DNA from: Lepraria neglecta
Taxonomy: Eukaryota > Ascomycota > Lecanoromycetes > Lecanorales > Stereocaulaceae
NCBI GenBank assembly: GCA_033220425.1
Contig: CM065646.1
Coordinates: 4,037,501 to 4,101,500, forward strand
Length of the DNA: 64,000 bases
Direction: 5' to 3'
The position numbers were made by a program, and so were the translations under genes. How positions within the stretch are numbered: the stretch's first letter is position 1; the number at the start of each line of letters is the position of its first letter. Shown here piece after piece: positions 1 through 10,593 of this stretch. A model generated the notes under the pieces. That model was not told the origin of the DNA. It made no database searches and was given only the letters and a program-made list of their open reading frames with translations.

Positions 1-1530
1 TTGCTCATCTTGTATTCGAAATTTTGGGTCGCAACTAACGGGTTGATGAGCTTCTTTCCACCACTCAACATGACTTTGATCTCGCCGCAGGCGCCCGCGC
101 ACATGGGCTCTATATCGAAAGCCTTCCATAGATGGTAAATCGAATCTTTCCCTGGCTTTGTTCCTGCGTCAATGAGAACGCAAATGTTGGGATCTAGGAC
201 CCGGCCAAAGGCTTGGAAGAACCATCTATGTGAATTGATCTTCTTTTGGTTCTTCTCCTTCAAACAGAATACCATTTGCACCGGTGTAGCGCCTTTAGGG
301 ATCAACTTCACGATTTTGCCCTTGAGTTCCATTCCGACTTGCGTGGTATACTCGTAGATGTGAGCCGTGACATCCTTCCCACTGACCTGCTGCTTCGCGA
401 TGCCGTCTTGATACACACCAAGACCGGCTAGAACAGCTCTTGTTCGAGGATTGATCTTTGCACGACCATCGCTGACTACGCAAACAACAATCTTTTTCCA
501 AGCCTCTTTACCCCAAGTCTTGCTACTCGTCCGCGAACACATATATTCAATATTCTTGAAAACACCAATCATCGTTCTTGCAAATAGGAAGTCGTCTTCG
601 TTGTACATGGTAACCACAATGAAGAGCTCAGTATTTCTGGGCTTCTTAAACAGCCGCTGCCGCAACGTAAACCTCGAGTCATAGAAATCCGCAGGGTCGC
701 AGGTTGCTGCCGAGTAGCGCATGTGTGTGAACTCGTCTCTGTCTGGAGGCGGCGCATGTGGTATTTGATTCAATAGCCTCGGGGGTATTGGACAATCGAG
801 TACGAGATTCCCGTTGAATAATTGCACCTCCTTCACGGTCTTCCATCTTTTTATCGGCGCAGGGGTTGGAGCTAAGCCCACTGAACCACCATCATAACCA
901 GGTGGTGCCATACTAGGGCCCATGTCTTGAGGATTCGGTTCATAAGAATTATCAGGCTGTAAGATAGGCTGATGGTCGTTGTCATCGTAGTACTGTTGTT
1001 GGTCTTGTGACGGGTAATGTGAGAGGCCATCGTCCTCTTCTGGATGTGGCTCGTAGGGTTGTGTGAAGTATTGGTTATGGTGGTCTTCGGGTGAGATGGC
1101 GTAGTCATGGCTAGCATAACCATAGTCGTGCGCTGAGACTGGATTGTGCTGCTCGTATTGTTCGTTGTGGTGGTAAGAGTTGTCGATGTTCTCAACTGAG
1201 TATGTAGGCTGCGGCGCCAGTCTATCACCCGAGCCTGCGGGTCCCATAGGTATTTGCAACGGTGCTTGCTGAGGTCTATACGGCCCGTCTTGTAGCTGGT
1301 AGCCCTGAAGTGGCTGGCCTGGCGAAGGCGATCGACCTGGATGGTGGGGCCCCATTGGGGGAGTATGGTAGCCTTCTTCGTCTAGGTGCTGCCCAAAAGG
1401 GTCTGTTGTAGATTTAGGACGTCAGCATAAATTGCTTCTGGTAAGACGTTGGAGAGCAATGTTGAGCCTGGAGTTTCACGAGCTTAGATGTTTGAACGGG
1501 TGGAGTCTAACCTAGACGGTTGTATGACAT
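1..1530 (-). CDS. Chitin synthase, N-terminal part (runs off left edge)
   Basis: Family 2 glycosyltransferase that makes cell-wall chitin from UDP-GlcNAc at the plasma membrane. Exon 1 is 1512-1530 (MSYNRL), the intron 1403-1511, and exon 2 runs from 1402 off the left edge. A Pro/Gln/Tyr-rich cytoplasmic N-terminus of about 190 residues is followed by the chitin synthase N-terminal domain ([29 protein letters not shown]). The start of the catalytic region follows, with [57 protein letters not shown] and [14 protein letters not shown]. The QXXRW and membrane regions lie outside the window. EIKVML and QVGMELKG resemble class III (chsB-type) enzymes from memory, so division I is firm and class III is likely. 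No lesion is visible. Confidence 0.93.
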
Positions 1531-2041
1531 GGTAGGCGTTCTTCAGGGACAATATAGCCGAGGAATAGAGACAAAGGCCGGGGGCGTGAAGAACACAAAG
1601 GGTATGCTGCTTTGTGGGGAAGTACACAGGTCAAGTGACAAGGCTTTGACGACTTATTGTCGCTGAGAACGTCCGTAAGCCAAGTGTCTATGCTAACAAT
1701 AGGAGGCGGAGCCACTTACAGTTGGGAGCACAAGAGTTGCAGACCACTCACTGACTTTGCCCCAAGATGTTCACCTCACTGTCACAGCGTTTGAGACTAG
1801 AGTAGGGGTAGGGGTGAAGCCTTATGACCAGACCTTTGGAGGCTAGGTTCTGGAGGCTGAGATTGGCTTGACATGGCCTTCCGTAAATAAAACATCCCTG
1901 CGCCGATCTTTTTTTGTCAAAGCCACAGCGACACGACACTCTAAGAGCCGCCTCTGTCCACACAATTACGACCAGCCCATTGAAAATGACGCAGTCAAGA
2001 AGATGATACCAACATAGCGTCACTGTCCGCGTACTACGAAT
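1531..2041. promoter_or_regulatory. Divergent promoter region, chitin synthase / phosphatase
   Basis: This 511-bp gap lies between two divergently transcribed genes and must hold both 5' leaders and promoters. Short open frames here look like chance. A purine-rich GTAGGGGTAGGGGTG run sits near 1802-1816. No TATA box or named regulator site can be assigned. Confidence 0.5.
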
Positions 2042-2620
2042 ATGCCTATCCAGAGCAACGTTCAGGCTGCCAGTGGGACCGCCACCACCACTTCTGCTCC
2101 GCCCATCTCGGTCCTCTTCGTTTGTCTAGGAAATATCTGCCGTTCGCCGATGGCTGAAGCCGTCTTCAACTCGCTCACGAGCTCAGATCCACGCCTGTCT
2201 ACCATTGACTCCGCTGGGACAGGAGCATATCATGAAGGCGATGGACCAGACCCAAGGACCATGAGTACATTGGAGGATAACGGCATTGTGGACTATGACC
2301 ATGCGGCTCGCAAGGTACAGGCATCGGATTTCTCTACCTTCGGCTACATCTTGGCTATGGACAAGGACAATCTGAATGACCTACAGCGCATAAAGAGTCG
2401 GGTGACAAAGAAGGGCAATGGAACTACAGGTAAAGAGATGGGGAAAGTGATGCTATTTGGGGATTTTGGAGGGAAGAAGGGCGAGCAGGTTGGGGATCCC
2501 TACTACGGAGCTAGAAATGGATTCGAAATTGCGTATGAACAAATGGTTCGGTTCTCGAAGGGTTTCATTGCGCAGGTCCTCGATCAGGGTGGAAACAATC
2601 CATCTCAGGCTAAAGGTTGA
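2042..2620 (+). CDS. LTP1: Low-molecular-weight protein tyrosine phosphatase (LTP1-like)
   Basis: Cytosolic cysteine phosphatase that removes phosphate from protein tyrosines. It is a single exon of 192 residues. After a 20-residue Ala/Thr/Ser-rich leader comes the P-loop VCLGNICRSPMAEAVF, which matches the CX5R(S) signature with nucleophile C28 and R34. The general-acid motif DPYY lies near residue 152, followed by the family's C-terminal helix (GFEIAYEQMVRFSKGF). Catalytic residues are intact. The length exceeds the usual 155-160 residues because of the leader and a Lys/Gly-rich insertion before DPYY. The ATG at 2042 gives the longest in-frame protein. The gene is divergent from the chitin synthase gene. 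Confidence 0.95.
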   Translation: MPIQSNVQAASGTATTTSAPPISVLFVCLGNICRSPMAEAVFNSLTSSDPRLSTIDSAGTGAYHEGDGPDPRTMSTLEDNGIVDYDHAARKVQASDFSTFGYILAMDKDNLNDLQRIKSRVTKKGNGTTGKEMGKVMLFGDFGGKKGEQVGDPYYGARNGFEIAYEQMVRFSKGFIAQVLDQGGNNPSQAKG

Positions 2621-3206
2621 ATACATAATATCTCTAGACGGCGGGGCGACAATCCTGAAATGAGACCTAGCTCGTTCACAGCCATAAATACGGAGACTCT
2701 TGAATGCCAGCATCATCCCAGACGCCCTCTCACTTCTCCATCTGGTGAGAATCCGATCCAGTCAAAAGCGATGTCTGGTAGCGAATAAGATCCTTGAGTG
2801 ATGGATAGAGTCGATCAGCTCGTTTAGCGTAGGTGCTTTGTCGATTAACAAGGCCAAATCTCGCGTTTACTTGCTGGACGACTGGGAAATTTGCAACCAC
2901 TTCCCTCCACAAACACAAACTTGCGATGAAACCGCCTTGTGCAATACCCATGGCAAGTCAGGAATCTTGAGTGTTGATAGCCTCATACAGAAGTGCATAC
3001 CGCACAAGGGCGGTGATAATCATATTCAAGGTGGATTTGCTGACAATATCATCTCCCGTGACCCCAACTACCTCGGTGCCAAAGCTGTGAAATATTTCTC
3101 CAGGCCTGGCATCTATTGGTCGTACGGGAAACGGTCCTTGCACATCTATGTGCGTCCGCTGCGAGCTTATAAAGAGATAAGCCTAGATTGCAATTGAGTA
3201 TAAGAT
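2621..3206. other. Intergenic, no convincing gene
   Basis: On the minus strand one frame runs from about 3143 to 2730 with a TGA near 2955. It lacks an upstream ATG and I recognise no family in it. It may be a decayed gene or the 3' part of an unresolved model. Confidence 0.4.
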
Positions 3207-3790
3207 CTAAAGGACAACTACTGTCCCAGAAGTTTCGAAGTAGCCGGCGAGGACGAAGCCCAAATTCTCCACAGCATGGTGCTCGAAAGGAATGAGAGCC
3301 ATCATACCATCGTCATCTGTGTTCCATATACCATATATATAGGGTTGCAACAGAAAACTATCCTTGCCGACGCAGAACGCTAGACCCATGAGAACCTCAA
3401 GAGTGGGTTTGAAGTGACACAGGGCCACGAAGACGCACAAGCATAGTATCATGTAGCGATGAGCCAGACTCCGGAATGTCCTGAATTTTCGATCGAAGTT
3501 TCCAGGGTGCAATGCTTGTGACGCGTGATGAGCGGAAGTCCCTGAGTCTTTGGGCTCGTCCGTAACTTGATCGACGTTTTCGGCATTTGCTCTAGTATGT
3601 CCCCCATCTTTTTGTGAGACTGTGATATTTCTCCTAGTCTGTCGCATATCTCGAGTTTCAGAAGGTGGTCCGTACTGAGGTGTCGCCCATCTCGGACAGA
3701 CTCGGCCATGGCAGGTTTTGGAGAGTGATTGCTTTTGTGGTCGGGTGGAGAATCTCGTTTTACTGTAACGGTGGTAAATGAGAAAGGCAT
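3207..3790 (-). CDS. Hypothetical protein with C-terminal membrane segments
   Basis: Not recognised. Exons at 3567-3790 and 3207-3480 join across an 86-bp intron (3481-3566, GTTACG...TTCAG) that restores one frame and gives 165 residues. The N-terminal 75 residues are polar and helical, with heptad-like EISQSHKKMGDILEQMPKTS. The C-terminal half has hydrophobic stretches (YMILCLCVFVALCHF, LEVLMGLAFCVG) that could be one or two membrane spans. Start ATG at 3790. The two frames overlap without splicing, so a frameshifted relic is the alternative. No homology can be claimed. Confidence 0.45.
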
Positions 3791-4069
3791 TTTTGTATGG
3801 AAGAAGGTACGAAGGAACGGGATCTCGGATTACACGATGTTAAATATATGGAAAGCTTCTAATGTCATATGAGCACATTATAAGTGGGTGCTTGAGAGGG
3901 GTTTGAACGCTAAGCGGATGAAGATTCCATCACGGGAACAATGAACATTCATGGGGTTGGCAATACAAATGCGTAACACCCATGTCTATAATGCCATACG
4001 AGCTGATCATGACACCTCCAATTCTAGTTGGAAAACATCGGAGCTAAATCTCAAAACAACCAACATACT

Positions 4070-5357
4070 TCACCTCAACTCCTGGCCTTTATCTATGTCG
4101 TTGCACGTATACATCCTTTCGCTGGAAAAGTGTGCCTGTTCCCAAAAAGCTCTCCCTATCTGGCGCGCCCGCAATGTGTACCAACGGTTGAGTGTCAATG
4201 GTGGCTCCCATATCGCAGAATCTACCCTTCTTCCACACTCTGGTGAGATAGTCGACCTTGACATCTTGCCTACATTTTCCAGTCCGCCTTTCCTGGAATG
4301 TACCTTCTGCTATGGCTGGAGTGTAGCGGCTATGGAAGACGCGGACAAATAGTGGACGAAGTGTAGGTAAGCACGCGCTGACGATCGCGATATTCAGCTC
4401 TACAACGGTCCAGATGGCAGCGTATGTGAGTGACCAGGACGAATGTGCCAATGAAGCTGGCGATGATATGCTGGCAATTTAAGGTACGCGTATGATGCTT
4501 ACAATGCATACGCTAGTAACAGTCAGCTCGTCCTGGCAAGTTGTGCAAGCATTGCATACAATCCCCCCAGGAGGAACATAGCTATCACCTGGCTCATCCG
4601 CCTTGCCGGCATGTTTAGATTCCATAATTTAGGTAGTGGCAAACAAAGAATCCATACATCCGACGCTATGTTGAGAACAGCACAGACAATGAAGACGTCG
4701 TCAAAGTTGAAACGTTTCCCTTTGACTGCCGGGTCCCAGAGCAAGTTGATGGGTGTGCAATGAAACAAGTCGAGCACGGCCTAGACGATGCTATAAGTCA
4801 GCACGGATGCACCAGTGAACCAAAGGATGATCTTGAATGATTTGCTATTACTCCTCTCTGTGAAAATGTGTCGGTAGAGTAAGAGTATCGAAGTTTTGAT
4901 TGCCACTATGGCCACGCTGTACAGTATTCTCATTACGACAAGGGTCTAGGGACGTCAATAAAGCATTTGCTGGGTAGTGACAGGGTTTAGTACCTTCGCA
5001 AAGGCCCTGGGGCGTTTGAGGAGAACGGCATGATGCCCAAGGCCTAAAAGCGTGACAAAGGCTTCGCAAGCAACGAATCCTGTTGTGAAAAGCTACGTTG
5101 TCAGAAGCAGCCGTCAGCTTGCTGATATGACTCAATAGCGCCTTTTATCAGAAAGTGCGGCTGACTAGTCCAATGAGAATCCAATAGTCATCAGCTATTA
5201 GCGGTATTTTGGCGATGCGGATCCGGAAAATGACTGCAGCGTGGGTAGCGGGCAGACAAATGGCCATGACTGTCACGACTTGTGGGGCGCGAGAATCGCT
5301 GAGATGAATGAATTGGTACTGAACATCCGCAGCCATGGCAGGGTCAGATTTCGACAT
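4070..5357 (-). pseudogene. Fungal rhodopsin-domain (Pth11/SAT4-like) membrane protein, broken
   Basis: Seven-helix fungal integral membrane protein family, often near secondary metabolite or host-response genes. Recognisable pieces in order: MAADVQYQF...DDYWILIGL (from ATG 5357), GFVACEAFVTLLGLGHHA, ILYSVAIVAIKTSILLLYRHIF, LDLFHCTPINLLWDP, NIASDVWILCLPLPKLWNL, and AAIWTVVELNIAIVSACLPTLRPL. Plausible introns separate the first pieces. An in-frame TAG at 4781-4783 interrupts the stretch between LLYRHIF and LFHCTP. Near 4523-4540 the frame shifts between LLGGLYAMLAQLARTS and TVTSVCIVSIIRVP, followed by another stop. No intron of normal size removes these lesions, so I call a pseudogene. The family assignment is firmer than the exact borders. 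Confidence 0.75.
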
Positions 5358-5559
5358 CTTGCAGACTGCGTGGCTCTGGCTGTTGCATTAACGGACCGTC
5401 TGAAAAGAGGTTTATGAGACTACCCTTGGAAGTACTTGACTGTTTTGAACTCGGGAGAAGTGCTCAGGGCATGTTATGTTTTTGGACGGAGACTTGATGA
5501 ATACTATTATATGAGTAGGCCTCGGATAAAGGCATGTATTGTTGGAGGGTCAAGAAATG

Positions 5560-5751
5560 TGTCGCTATAGTGCAAGCGTTGCAATGTATCAATGAGATCT
5601 ATGAATGTGAACAGCCTAAGGAGCCAGAATCTATGGAATGAGGCTCCTAATATACATGATGGAGTGTCAAACAGTAGAAGACGCTAGAATGTTGACAAAG
5701 AAATGGTGATAAAGGAAAATGGCAAAGGAAAATGGCAAATAGCATACAACA
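5560..5751 (-). repeat. 3' LTR of the copia element
   Basis: 192 bp, TGTCGCTATAGTGC... to ...GCATACAACA. Direct repeat of 10397-10588 with two differences near its left end. TSD AAATG lies immediately outside. Confidence 0.97.
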
Positions 5752-5766
5752 CACCCCCCAGCTTGA
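5752..5766 (-). other. Polypurine tract before the 3' LTR
   Basis: On the element strand AAGCTGGGGGGTG abuts the TG of the 3' LTR, the expected place for the plus-strand primer. Confidence 0.7.
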
Positions 5767-5950
5767 GCGCTGATGCGATCAGGCTGAAAAAATCTCACAC
5801 AATGAGGGTTGAAATGTCGGCCATGTTGAGGAGTTTGATGAAGTTTTGGTGCTTTTGAATTGGTAAAGCCTTGGTGAGGCCATCTGCTGGCATATCGGCC
5901 GTGGGAATCCATGAGGCTGTGATCCGTTTTTCCTGGATTTCCTGCCTAAG

Positions 5951-8900
5951 CTAGCAACTATGGACGTCTATATGCCGCAGACGCGTTGAAAGCCTTGGAG
6001 TTTCAGATTGCATTAGTCCTAGAGTTTGCTTATTATCGCAATGTATGACGAGTTGTTGTTGAGTATCAAATTTGATACTAGCGAAAAATCGTTTCCACCA
6101 AAGAGTCTGCCTAGCTGTTTCGGACAGGGCCAGTAGCTCCGCCTCAGTACTTGATGTAGTAACGGTGGCCTGTTTTGAAGCTTTCCAATCTATGGGTTCG
6201 CCATAGAGCTGGATGAGGTAGCCGAATGAGCTCTTCCGAGTTTTCTGATCATCTGCGAAAGCTGCATCGGTGCTAGAGAGGAATATGGGGTCGATCTTGG
6301 ATTTTGAAAACTTAATGGCCAGCGTTTTTGTATGATAAAGATATGCCAGAAGCCTGTTAGCTACAGTCAAATGTATCGGTGATGGATTGACGAGGAACTG
6401 CGCTAGCTTAGCTGTAGCGAATGCGATATCTGGCCTCGTGGTCGTTGCCGCGAATGTGAGTGATCCAATGCGCTGTTGGTAGGCATGGATTTGTACCTTT
6501 GTCGCAGTATCTTCATATTCTACTAGTTGATCCATGAGGAGTGGTGTTCTAGGACTTGGCCCACTTGTTGGGATATGGTATCGTTCTACCAGCTTTTCTA
6601 TGTACGAGTCTTGACATAGATAGAGCTTGTCGTCGCTTCGAATGATCCGAATACCTAGGAACCAGTTGAGATCACCTAAGCTCCGAATCTCATATTTGGC
6701 AAGGAGTGCTGCCTCAAATTGGACGAACTTCTTCTCATCCTGGGAACGATAAAGTAGTACGAAATCGTCCACATAGAAGAAGAGGATGAGCCATTGGTTG
6801 GTGAAAAGACAGTCGACTCCTGGCACTGGATAGAGGCCTAGATCGAGCAATGTTGATGTGACTTCTTGGAGCCATAGTAGTGGAGATTGCTTGAGGCCAT
6901 ACAGAGCTCTGAGCAGAAGGAAACATGGGTTGATGGCATGGGTTGGTGGCTTCATTCCTTCTGGATAGTTGACATAGACTTCCTCATTCATAGCACTGTT
7001 GATAAATGCATTGACTGCATCATATTGTTTTGCCTTGAGTTTGAAGGTTGCGGTGATAGCCATAAGAGCTCGGAATACTCGGATAGCTAGAGTAGCTGCA
7101 GCAGTATCCTGCTCTGTCTTCTGTAGATCGCCGCGGACGCATAGTCGGGCCTTATGTTTGATGAGGAAGCCGGCGTTATCAAATTTATATTTGAAAACCC
7201 ATACTAGTGGCAGAATGTTTGACTTGATAGTGGCTCGGTTTGCAAGTTGAAAGGTGCCCCTAGATTTCAGATGGTCGAACTCCCAATTTGCTGCTTGAAC
7301 AAATTGGTGCATATGCGGATGTTTCAGCATTTGCTTCCAATTCTTCGGCTCGTCTGGGAGTTGATCACGATGGAGGTGATCTTTGGGTACCAGGTTAGTG
7401 GCGAAGGCAGCGTGATATCCTGAAAGATCATGTAGATTGTTGATGGCTACCGCATGAGCTTGTCGACGGTTCCTGGTTCTGGAAGGAAGGATGAAATCCT
7501 CATTTATATCTGCGGATATATCGTTCGAGCGGGGAGCGGGAGCTCCTATTGGTCGATATTCCCAGTTGCCATCTCCGTCACCTACTGGTGGTGTTCCTGA
7601 TGATGCCGATGAGGATGTTGATTCATTAGGATCGACCAGTTCTGATGGCGGCGGTGATATGTATGATTGATTTTCATTGGTCATTGTCTTGGGAGGTGGG
7701 ATTGGAGTAGTGTTGATATTGCTAGGAATGGGAATCTCCAGCTCCTGCTCATCTTGATTATCGGCCAGTAGAGCTTCAGGGATTTCTTGCAAGATTTGTA
7801 TGGCTTGTAGCAGTTCTTGCTCCTGTACTAGTTGTCCAGCGTCAATATCAGATAGCTTGTAGTGAGTGTTCTCATCGAAGGTAACATCGCGGATTCGGAT
7901 CACTTGCTTCTTACTAGGAATCCAAATGCGATAGATATTCCTGGAGCTGTACCCTACTAGATACCCAATGTGAGCTCGAGGCTCTAGCTTCTGGAGCTTT
8001 GGAATGTTGTAAATGAGAGGGTAAGCTCTGTAGCCATAAATCTTCATATATGAGAGCGTCGGCTTTGAGTGGTAAAGGGCTTCGAACGGTGTTATTCCCG
8101 TCCTGGATGTTGGTGTGCGGTTGAGGATGTATGCCGCTGCTGATACTGTTTCCGGCCATAGATCATGTGGTAAGTTGGCACTGATCCTCATACATCTGGC
8201 TTTTTGAATAATCACCCCCCCAGAGCGCTCGGATTTTCCGTTTTGGGCAGGGGTGTATGGAGCAGTGCGCTCTGATTGGATGCCATGCCCAGTGAGTAGG
8301 TCTTCGAAGGCTTGTCCTAAGGACTTCTCACCATCAGTACGAAGGAAAGTTATCCGCTGTTGGTACTGATTTTCTGCGATGTTAACCATGCGGGCGACTA
8401 TGTTAGTAGCCTCATGCTTGTTGCGATGTGTCCATAACCAATGGAAGTAGGTATTCTGGCAGACAAAATGACTGATCCAAGCATGCCCATTGTAGCCTTG
8501 CTCCATAGGAATAAGATCATAGGCTACTCGATGAAGTGGACGTGTTGATGGGACTTCATTATCACTTCTTCTTGAAATAATCCGATGTGCTTTCGACAGG
8601 CGACAGGTTTCGCAGGTTTTGAACTCGTCTTGAGCACATGGCGAAGTGAGCTTTAGTCCTTCAGCTGCAGTTGGTAGCTTGGAAATAGCATCAGCTCCTG
8701 CATGGCCCATTATTTGGTGTAGATGGTTTGGCGAAGCTTCGAAAGTTTTTTGCTGAGATGCAGTATTTGAAGCAGCAAAGATTTGTTTCGCTGATGGTGG
8801 GTCATTGTATTCAACAATCCAATGCCCATTATGTGGTTTGAGCTGGCAGAAGTGATCCTGTCTTCCGTTGCTACCAACTGTGTATAGAGTATCCTTTGCG

Positions 8901-10252
8901 GTATCCCAATAAATGTTTGCAGTCTTTGCCTTACTGAATGAGACTAAGTTGGTGAAGAATCCTGGGATCAGGGCCACTTGTTTGAGTGAAATATTTTCTG
9001 TCCTACCAGTTGGTGACGCGATGGTGATGTCGACCGTCCCATAGGCAGTGATAGGATATATTGTTGATCCGGAAACAAGATAGTCGTCGGATGTAGTAGA
9101 ATGAGTTGTTTTGAAGCGATGTGGATCGTTGCAGACATGGATGTTCGAACCGGAATCTAGTATCCAGGAGTTCGCAATATCATAGTCCTTTATGTTGAGG
9201 ACTGCTGCAGGATCGCTGTGATACTTTGTTGCAAAGGTTTTTGGATCCTGAGGTTCAGTTGGAGGCTTCTGCTTATTAGCTCTCCACTTCCTAGCCTTTT
9301 CGACGTTGGCTTTGACTTTTGAATCCTTCAGGGCTTCTTCCACTTTCTGGACAATCTTGGCATTAGGTTTCCAGCCATTGGGACGTAGTGATTCGATAAG
9401 GTAATAGCAATCACTGTACCAATGTGCCATCCCACAAGCACATTTCTGGGGCGGTTCCTTTGATTTTTGAGGGTTTGTAGACATGGGTGCCGGAGGTTGA
9501 CCTTGCAGTGTTGCCGCATATAAGGATGCGGAGTTGCTAGATAGTAGATTATCTGCACTGATTTGTCGAAAGAGATTGAGGACTTCTATGAAGGTAGGTG
9601 TTTTCTCGTTTCGGGAACGTCTGAGCTGCAGGTCATAAAGTGATGTTGCGGTCCAGGTAGGATCCGTCTGCTTGAGGCTGTTGATAAAATAGTTGAGGAT
9701 TAAACCTGTTTCAACATCCGAATGCCTCGTTGCTTTGGCTTCTGCATAGACCGTTTCCCATCTGCTGAGCCACTGCTTGATGTTCTGACCCTTTGGTGGT
9801 CCTGCACAAAGTGCTTTGTACTGACGATCAATCTCAAGAGCTCGGACACTTGAATGAGGTTCGATAGCCTGTTGGAGGGATCGAAGAGCTTGCCATGGAG
9901 TGTCCTTGTCGAGAATGTACGTCACGTACTCAGGTGAGATCGATTTTTGTATGTATGATAATGTACGGATTAGTGCATCCTTCTTCTCCCTATGATCCTT
10001 TTGTCGAACATTGAACTCTAGCAACTGATCAGTGTATTGATCGTTGCGCTCGATTTCTGTAAGGCCTGGTGGTAGCCCTGTTCGTCTTGGAAGAGTGGGA
10101 GCAGTGATTGGGGGCTCTTGATCGAGCGATGGGTCTATGAGATCCCAGATGTCTGATTGTTTTGCACTGGATCTAATGATAGAGATCCAGTTATGCCATA
10201 CTGATGCACCTGTGAGGGTGATCGATGCAGGAACGGTAGCTTGTAAGCTCAT
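5951..10252 (-). CDS. Copia Gag-Pol polyprotein with a stop near the RNase H end
   Basis: One frame of 1433 residues from ATG 10252. Gag occupies about 1-330, with a degenerate zinc-knuckle-like CACGMAHWYSDC near 271. Protease DSG (SWILDSGSNIHVC) is near 366. The pre-integrase zinc site (HQIMGHAGA...CETC) lies around 510-555. The integrase core has YDLIPM, RTDGEKS and APYTPAQNGKSERSG near 577, 642 and 665-680. RT YVDD (FFYVDDFVLLY) is near 1160. RNase H has STDAAFADD and SSTEAELLALSE near 1330-1380. The frame ends in DVHSC then TAG (5951-5953). The same frame stays open past the stop for about 50 codons of conserved-looking C-terminal sequence to 5795. A TGG-to-TAG change, RIP-type by context, is the simplest cause. 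The core domains look intact. Confidence 0.95.
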   Translation of the reverse strand: MSLQATVPASITLTGASVWHNWISIIRSSAKQSDIWDLIDPSLDQEPPITAPTLPRRTGLPPGLTEIERNDQYTDQLLEFNVRQKDHREKKDALIRTLSYIQKSISPEYVTYILDKDTPWQALRSLQQAIEPHSSVRALEIDRQYKALCAGPPKGQNIKQWLSRWETVYAEAKATRHSDVETGLILNYFINSLKQTDPTWTATSLYDLQLRRSRNEKTPTFIEVLNLFRQISADNLLSSNSASLYAATLQGQPPAPMSTNPQKSKEPPQKCACGMAHWYSDCYYLIESLRPNGWKPNAKIVQKVEEALKDSKVKANVEKARKWRANKQKPPTEPQDPKTFATKYHSDPAAVLNIKDYDIANSWILDSGSNIHVCNDPHRFKTTHSTTSDDYLVSGSTIYPITAYGTVDITIASPTGRTENISLKQVALIPGFFTNLVSFSKAKTANIYWDTAKDTLYTVGSNGRQDHFCQLKPHNGHWIVEYNDPPSAKQIFAASNTASQQKTFEASPNHLHQIMGHAGADAISKLPTAAEGLKLTSPCAQDEFKTCETCRLSKAHRIISRRSDNEVPSTRPLHRVAYDLIPMEQGYNGHAWISHFVCQNTYFHWLWTHRNKHEATNIVARMVNIAENQYQQRITFLRTDGEKSLGQAFEDLLTGHGIQSERTAPYTPAQNGKSERSGGVIIQKARCMRISANLPHDLWPETVSAAAYILNRTPTSRTGITPFEALYHSKPTLSYMKIYGYRAYPLIYNIPKLQKLEPRAHIGYLVGYSSRNIYRIWIPSKKQVIRIRDVTFDENTHYKLSDIDAGQLVQEQELLQAIQILQEIPEALLADNQDEQELEIPIPSNINTTPIPPPKTMTNENQSYISPPPSELVDPNESTSSSASSGTPPVGDGDGNWEYRPIGAPAPRSNDISADINEDFILPSRTRNRRQAHAVAINNLHDLSGYHAAFATNLVPKDHLHRDQLPDEPKNWKQMLKHPHMHQFVQAANWEFDHLKSRGTFQLANRATIKSNILPLVWVFKYKFDNAGFLIKHKARLCVRGDLQKTEQDTAAATLAIRVFRALMAITATFKLKAKQYDAVNAFINSAMNEEVYVNYPEGMKPPTHAINPCFLLLRALYGLKQSPLLWLQEVTSTLLDLGLYPVPGVDCLFTNQWLILFFYVDDFVLLYRSQDEKKFVQFEAALLAKYEIRSLGDLNWFLGIRIIRSDDKLYLCQDSYIEKLVERYHIPTSGPSPRTPLLMDQLVEYEDTATKVQIHAYQQRIGSLTFAATTTRPDIAFATAKLAQFLVNPSPIHLTVANRLLAYLYHTKTLAIKFSKSKIDPIFLSSTDAAFADDQKTRKSSFGYLIQLYGEPIDWKASKQATVTTSSTEAELLALSETARQTLWWKRFFASIKFDTQQQLVIHCDNKQTLGLMQSETPRLSTRLRHIDVHSC

Positions 10253-10380
10253 GTTGATGGCTTCTACCGCGATGAAGGAAATTGGATGAGTTTGAGGCTT
10301 GTTGAAGATGTTGAAGAATCGGGTGCAGCGGTTGGTATGCTTGATCGGGTTTAGCGCCGTTTAAGCTAACCAATTAGGGC

Positions 10381-10396
10381 AATCCGGGCTCATAAC
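10381..10396 (-). other. Primer-binding site, initiator tRNA-Met anticodon region (half-tRNA)
   Basis: Directly inside the 5' LTR the element strand reads GTTATGAGCCCGGATT. This complements the initiator tRNA-Met anticodon arm (GGGCTCATAAC) rather than a tRNA 3' end. That fits copia-type priming from a tRNA cleaved in the anticodon loop. Confidence 0.75.
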
Positions 10397-10588
10397 TGTC
10401 GCTATGGTGTAAGCGTTGCAATGTATCAATGAGATCTATGAATGTGAACAGCCTAAGGAGCCAGAATCTATGGAATGAGGCTCCTAATATACATGATGGA
10501 GTGTCAAACAGTAGAAGACGCTAGAATGTTGACAAAGAAATGGTGATAAAGGAAAATGGCAAAGGAAAATGGCAAATAGCATACAACA
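10397..10588 (-). repeat. 5' LTR of the copia element
   Basis: 192 bp, TGTCGCTATGGTGT... to ...GCATACAACA. It should contain the element promoter for minus-strand transcription. The second TSD copy AAATG follows at 10589-10593. Confidence 0.97.
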
Positions 10589-10593
10589 AAATG

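Larger units (their letters stand above)
5560..10588 (-). mobile_element. Full-length Ty1/copia LTR retrotransposon
   Basis: A 5029-bp element bounded by 192-bp direct repeats that start TG and end CA. It is flanked by a perfect 5-bp target duplication AAATG (5555-5559 and 10589-10593). It is transcribed on the minus strand, so the right LTR is the 5' LTR. It carries a primer-binding site, one Gag-Pol frame in copia order (protease, integrase, reverse transcriptase, RNase H) and a purine tract. The two LTRs differ at only two positions by eye, both transitions, which means recent insertion. The only coding lesion I found is a stop near the RNase H end. Confidence 0.97.

Noticed and set aside
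10381-10396. Primer site read as complementary to a tRNA 3' end
   Set aside because: It lacks the TGG that would pair with CCA and instead matches the complement of the initiator tRNA anticodon region.
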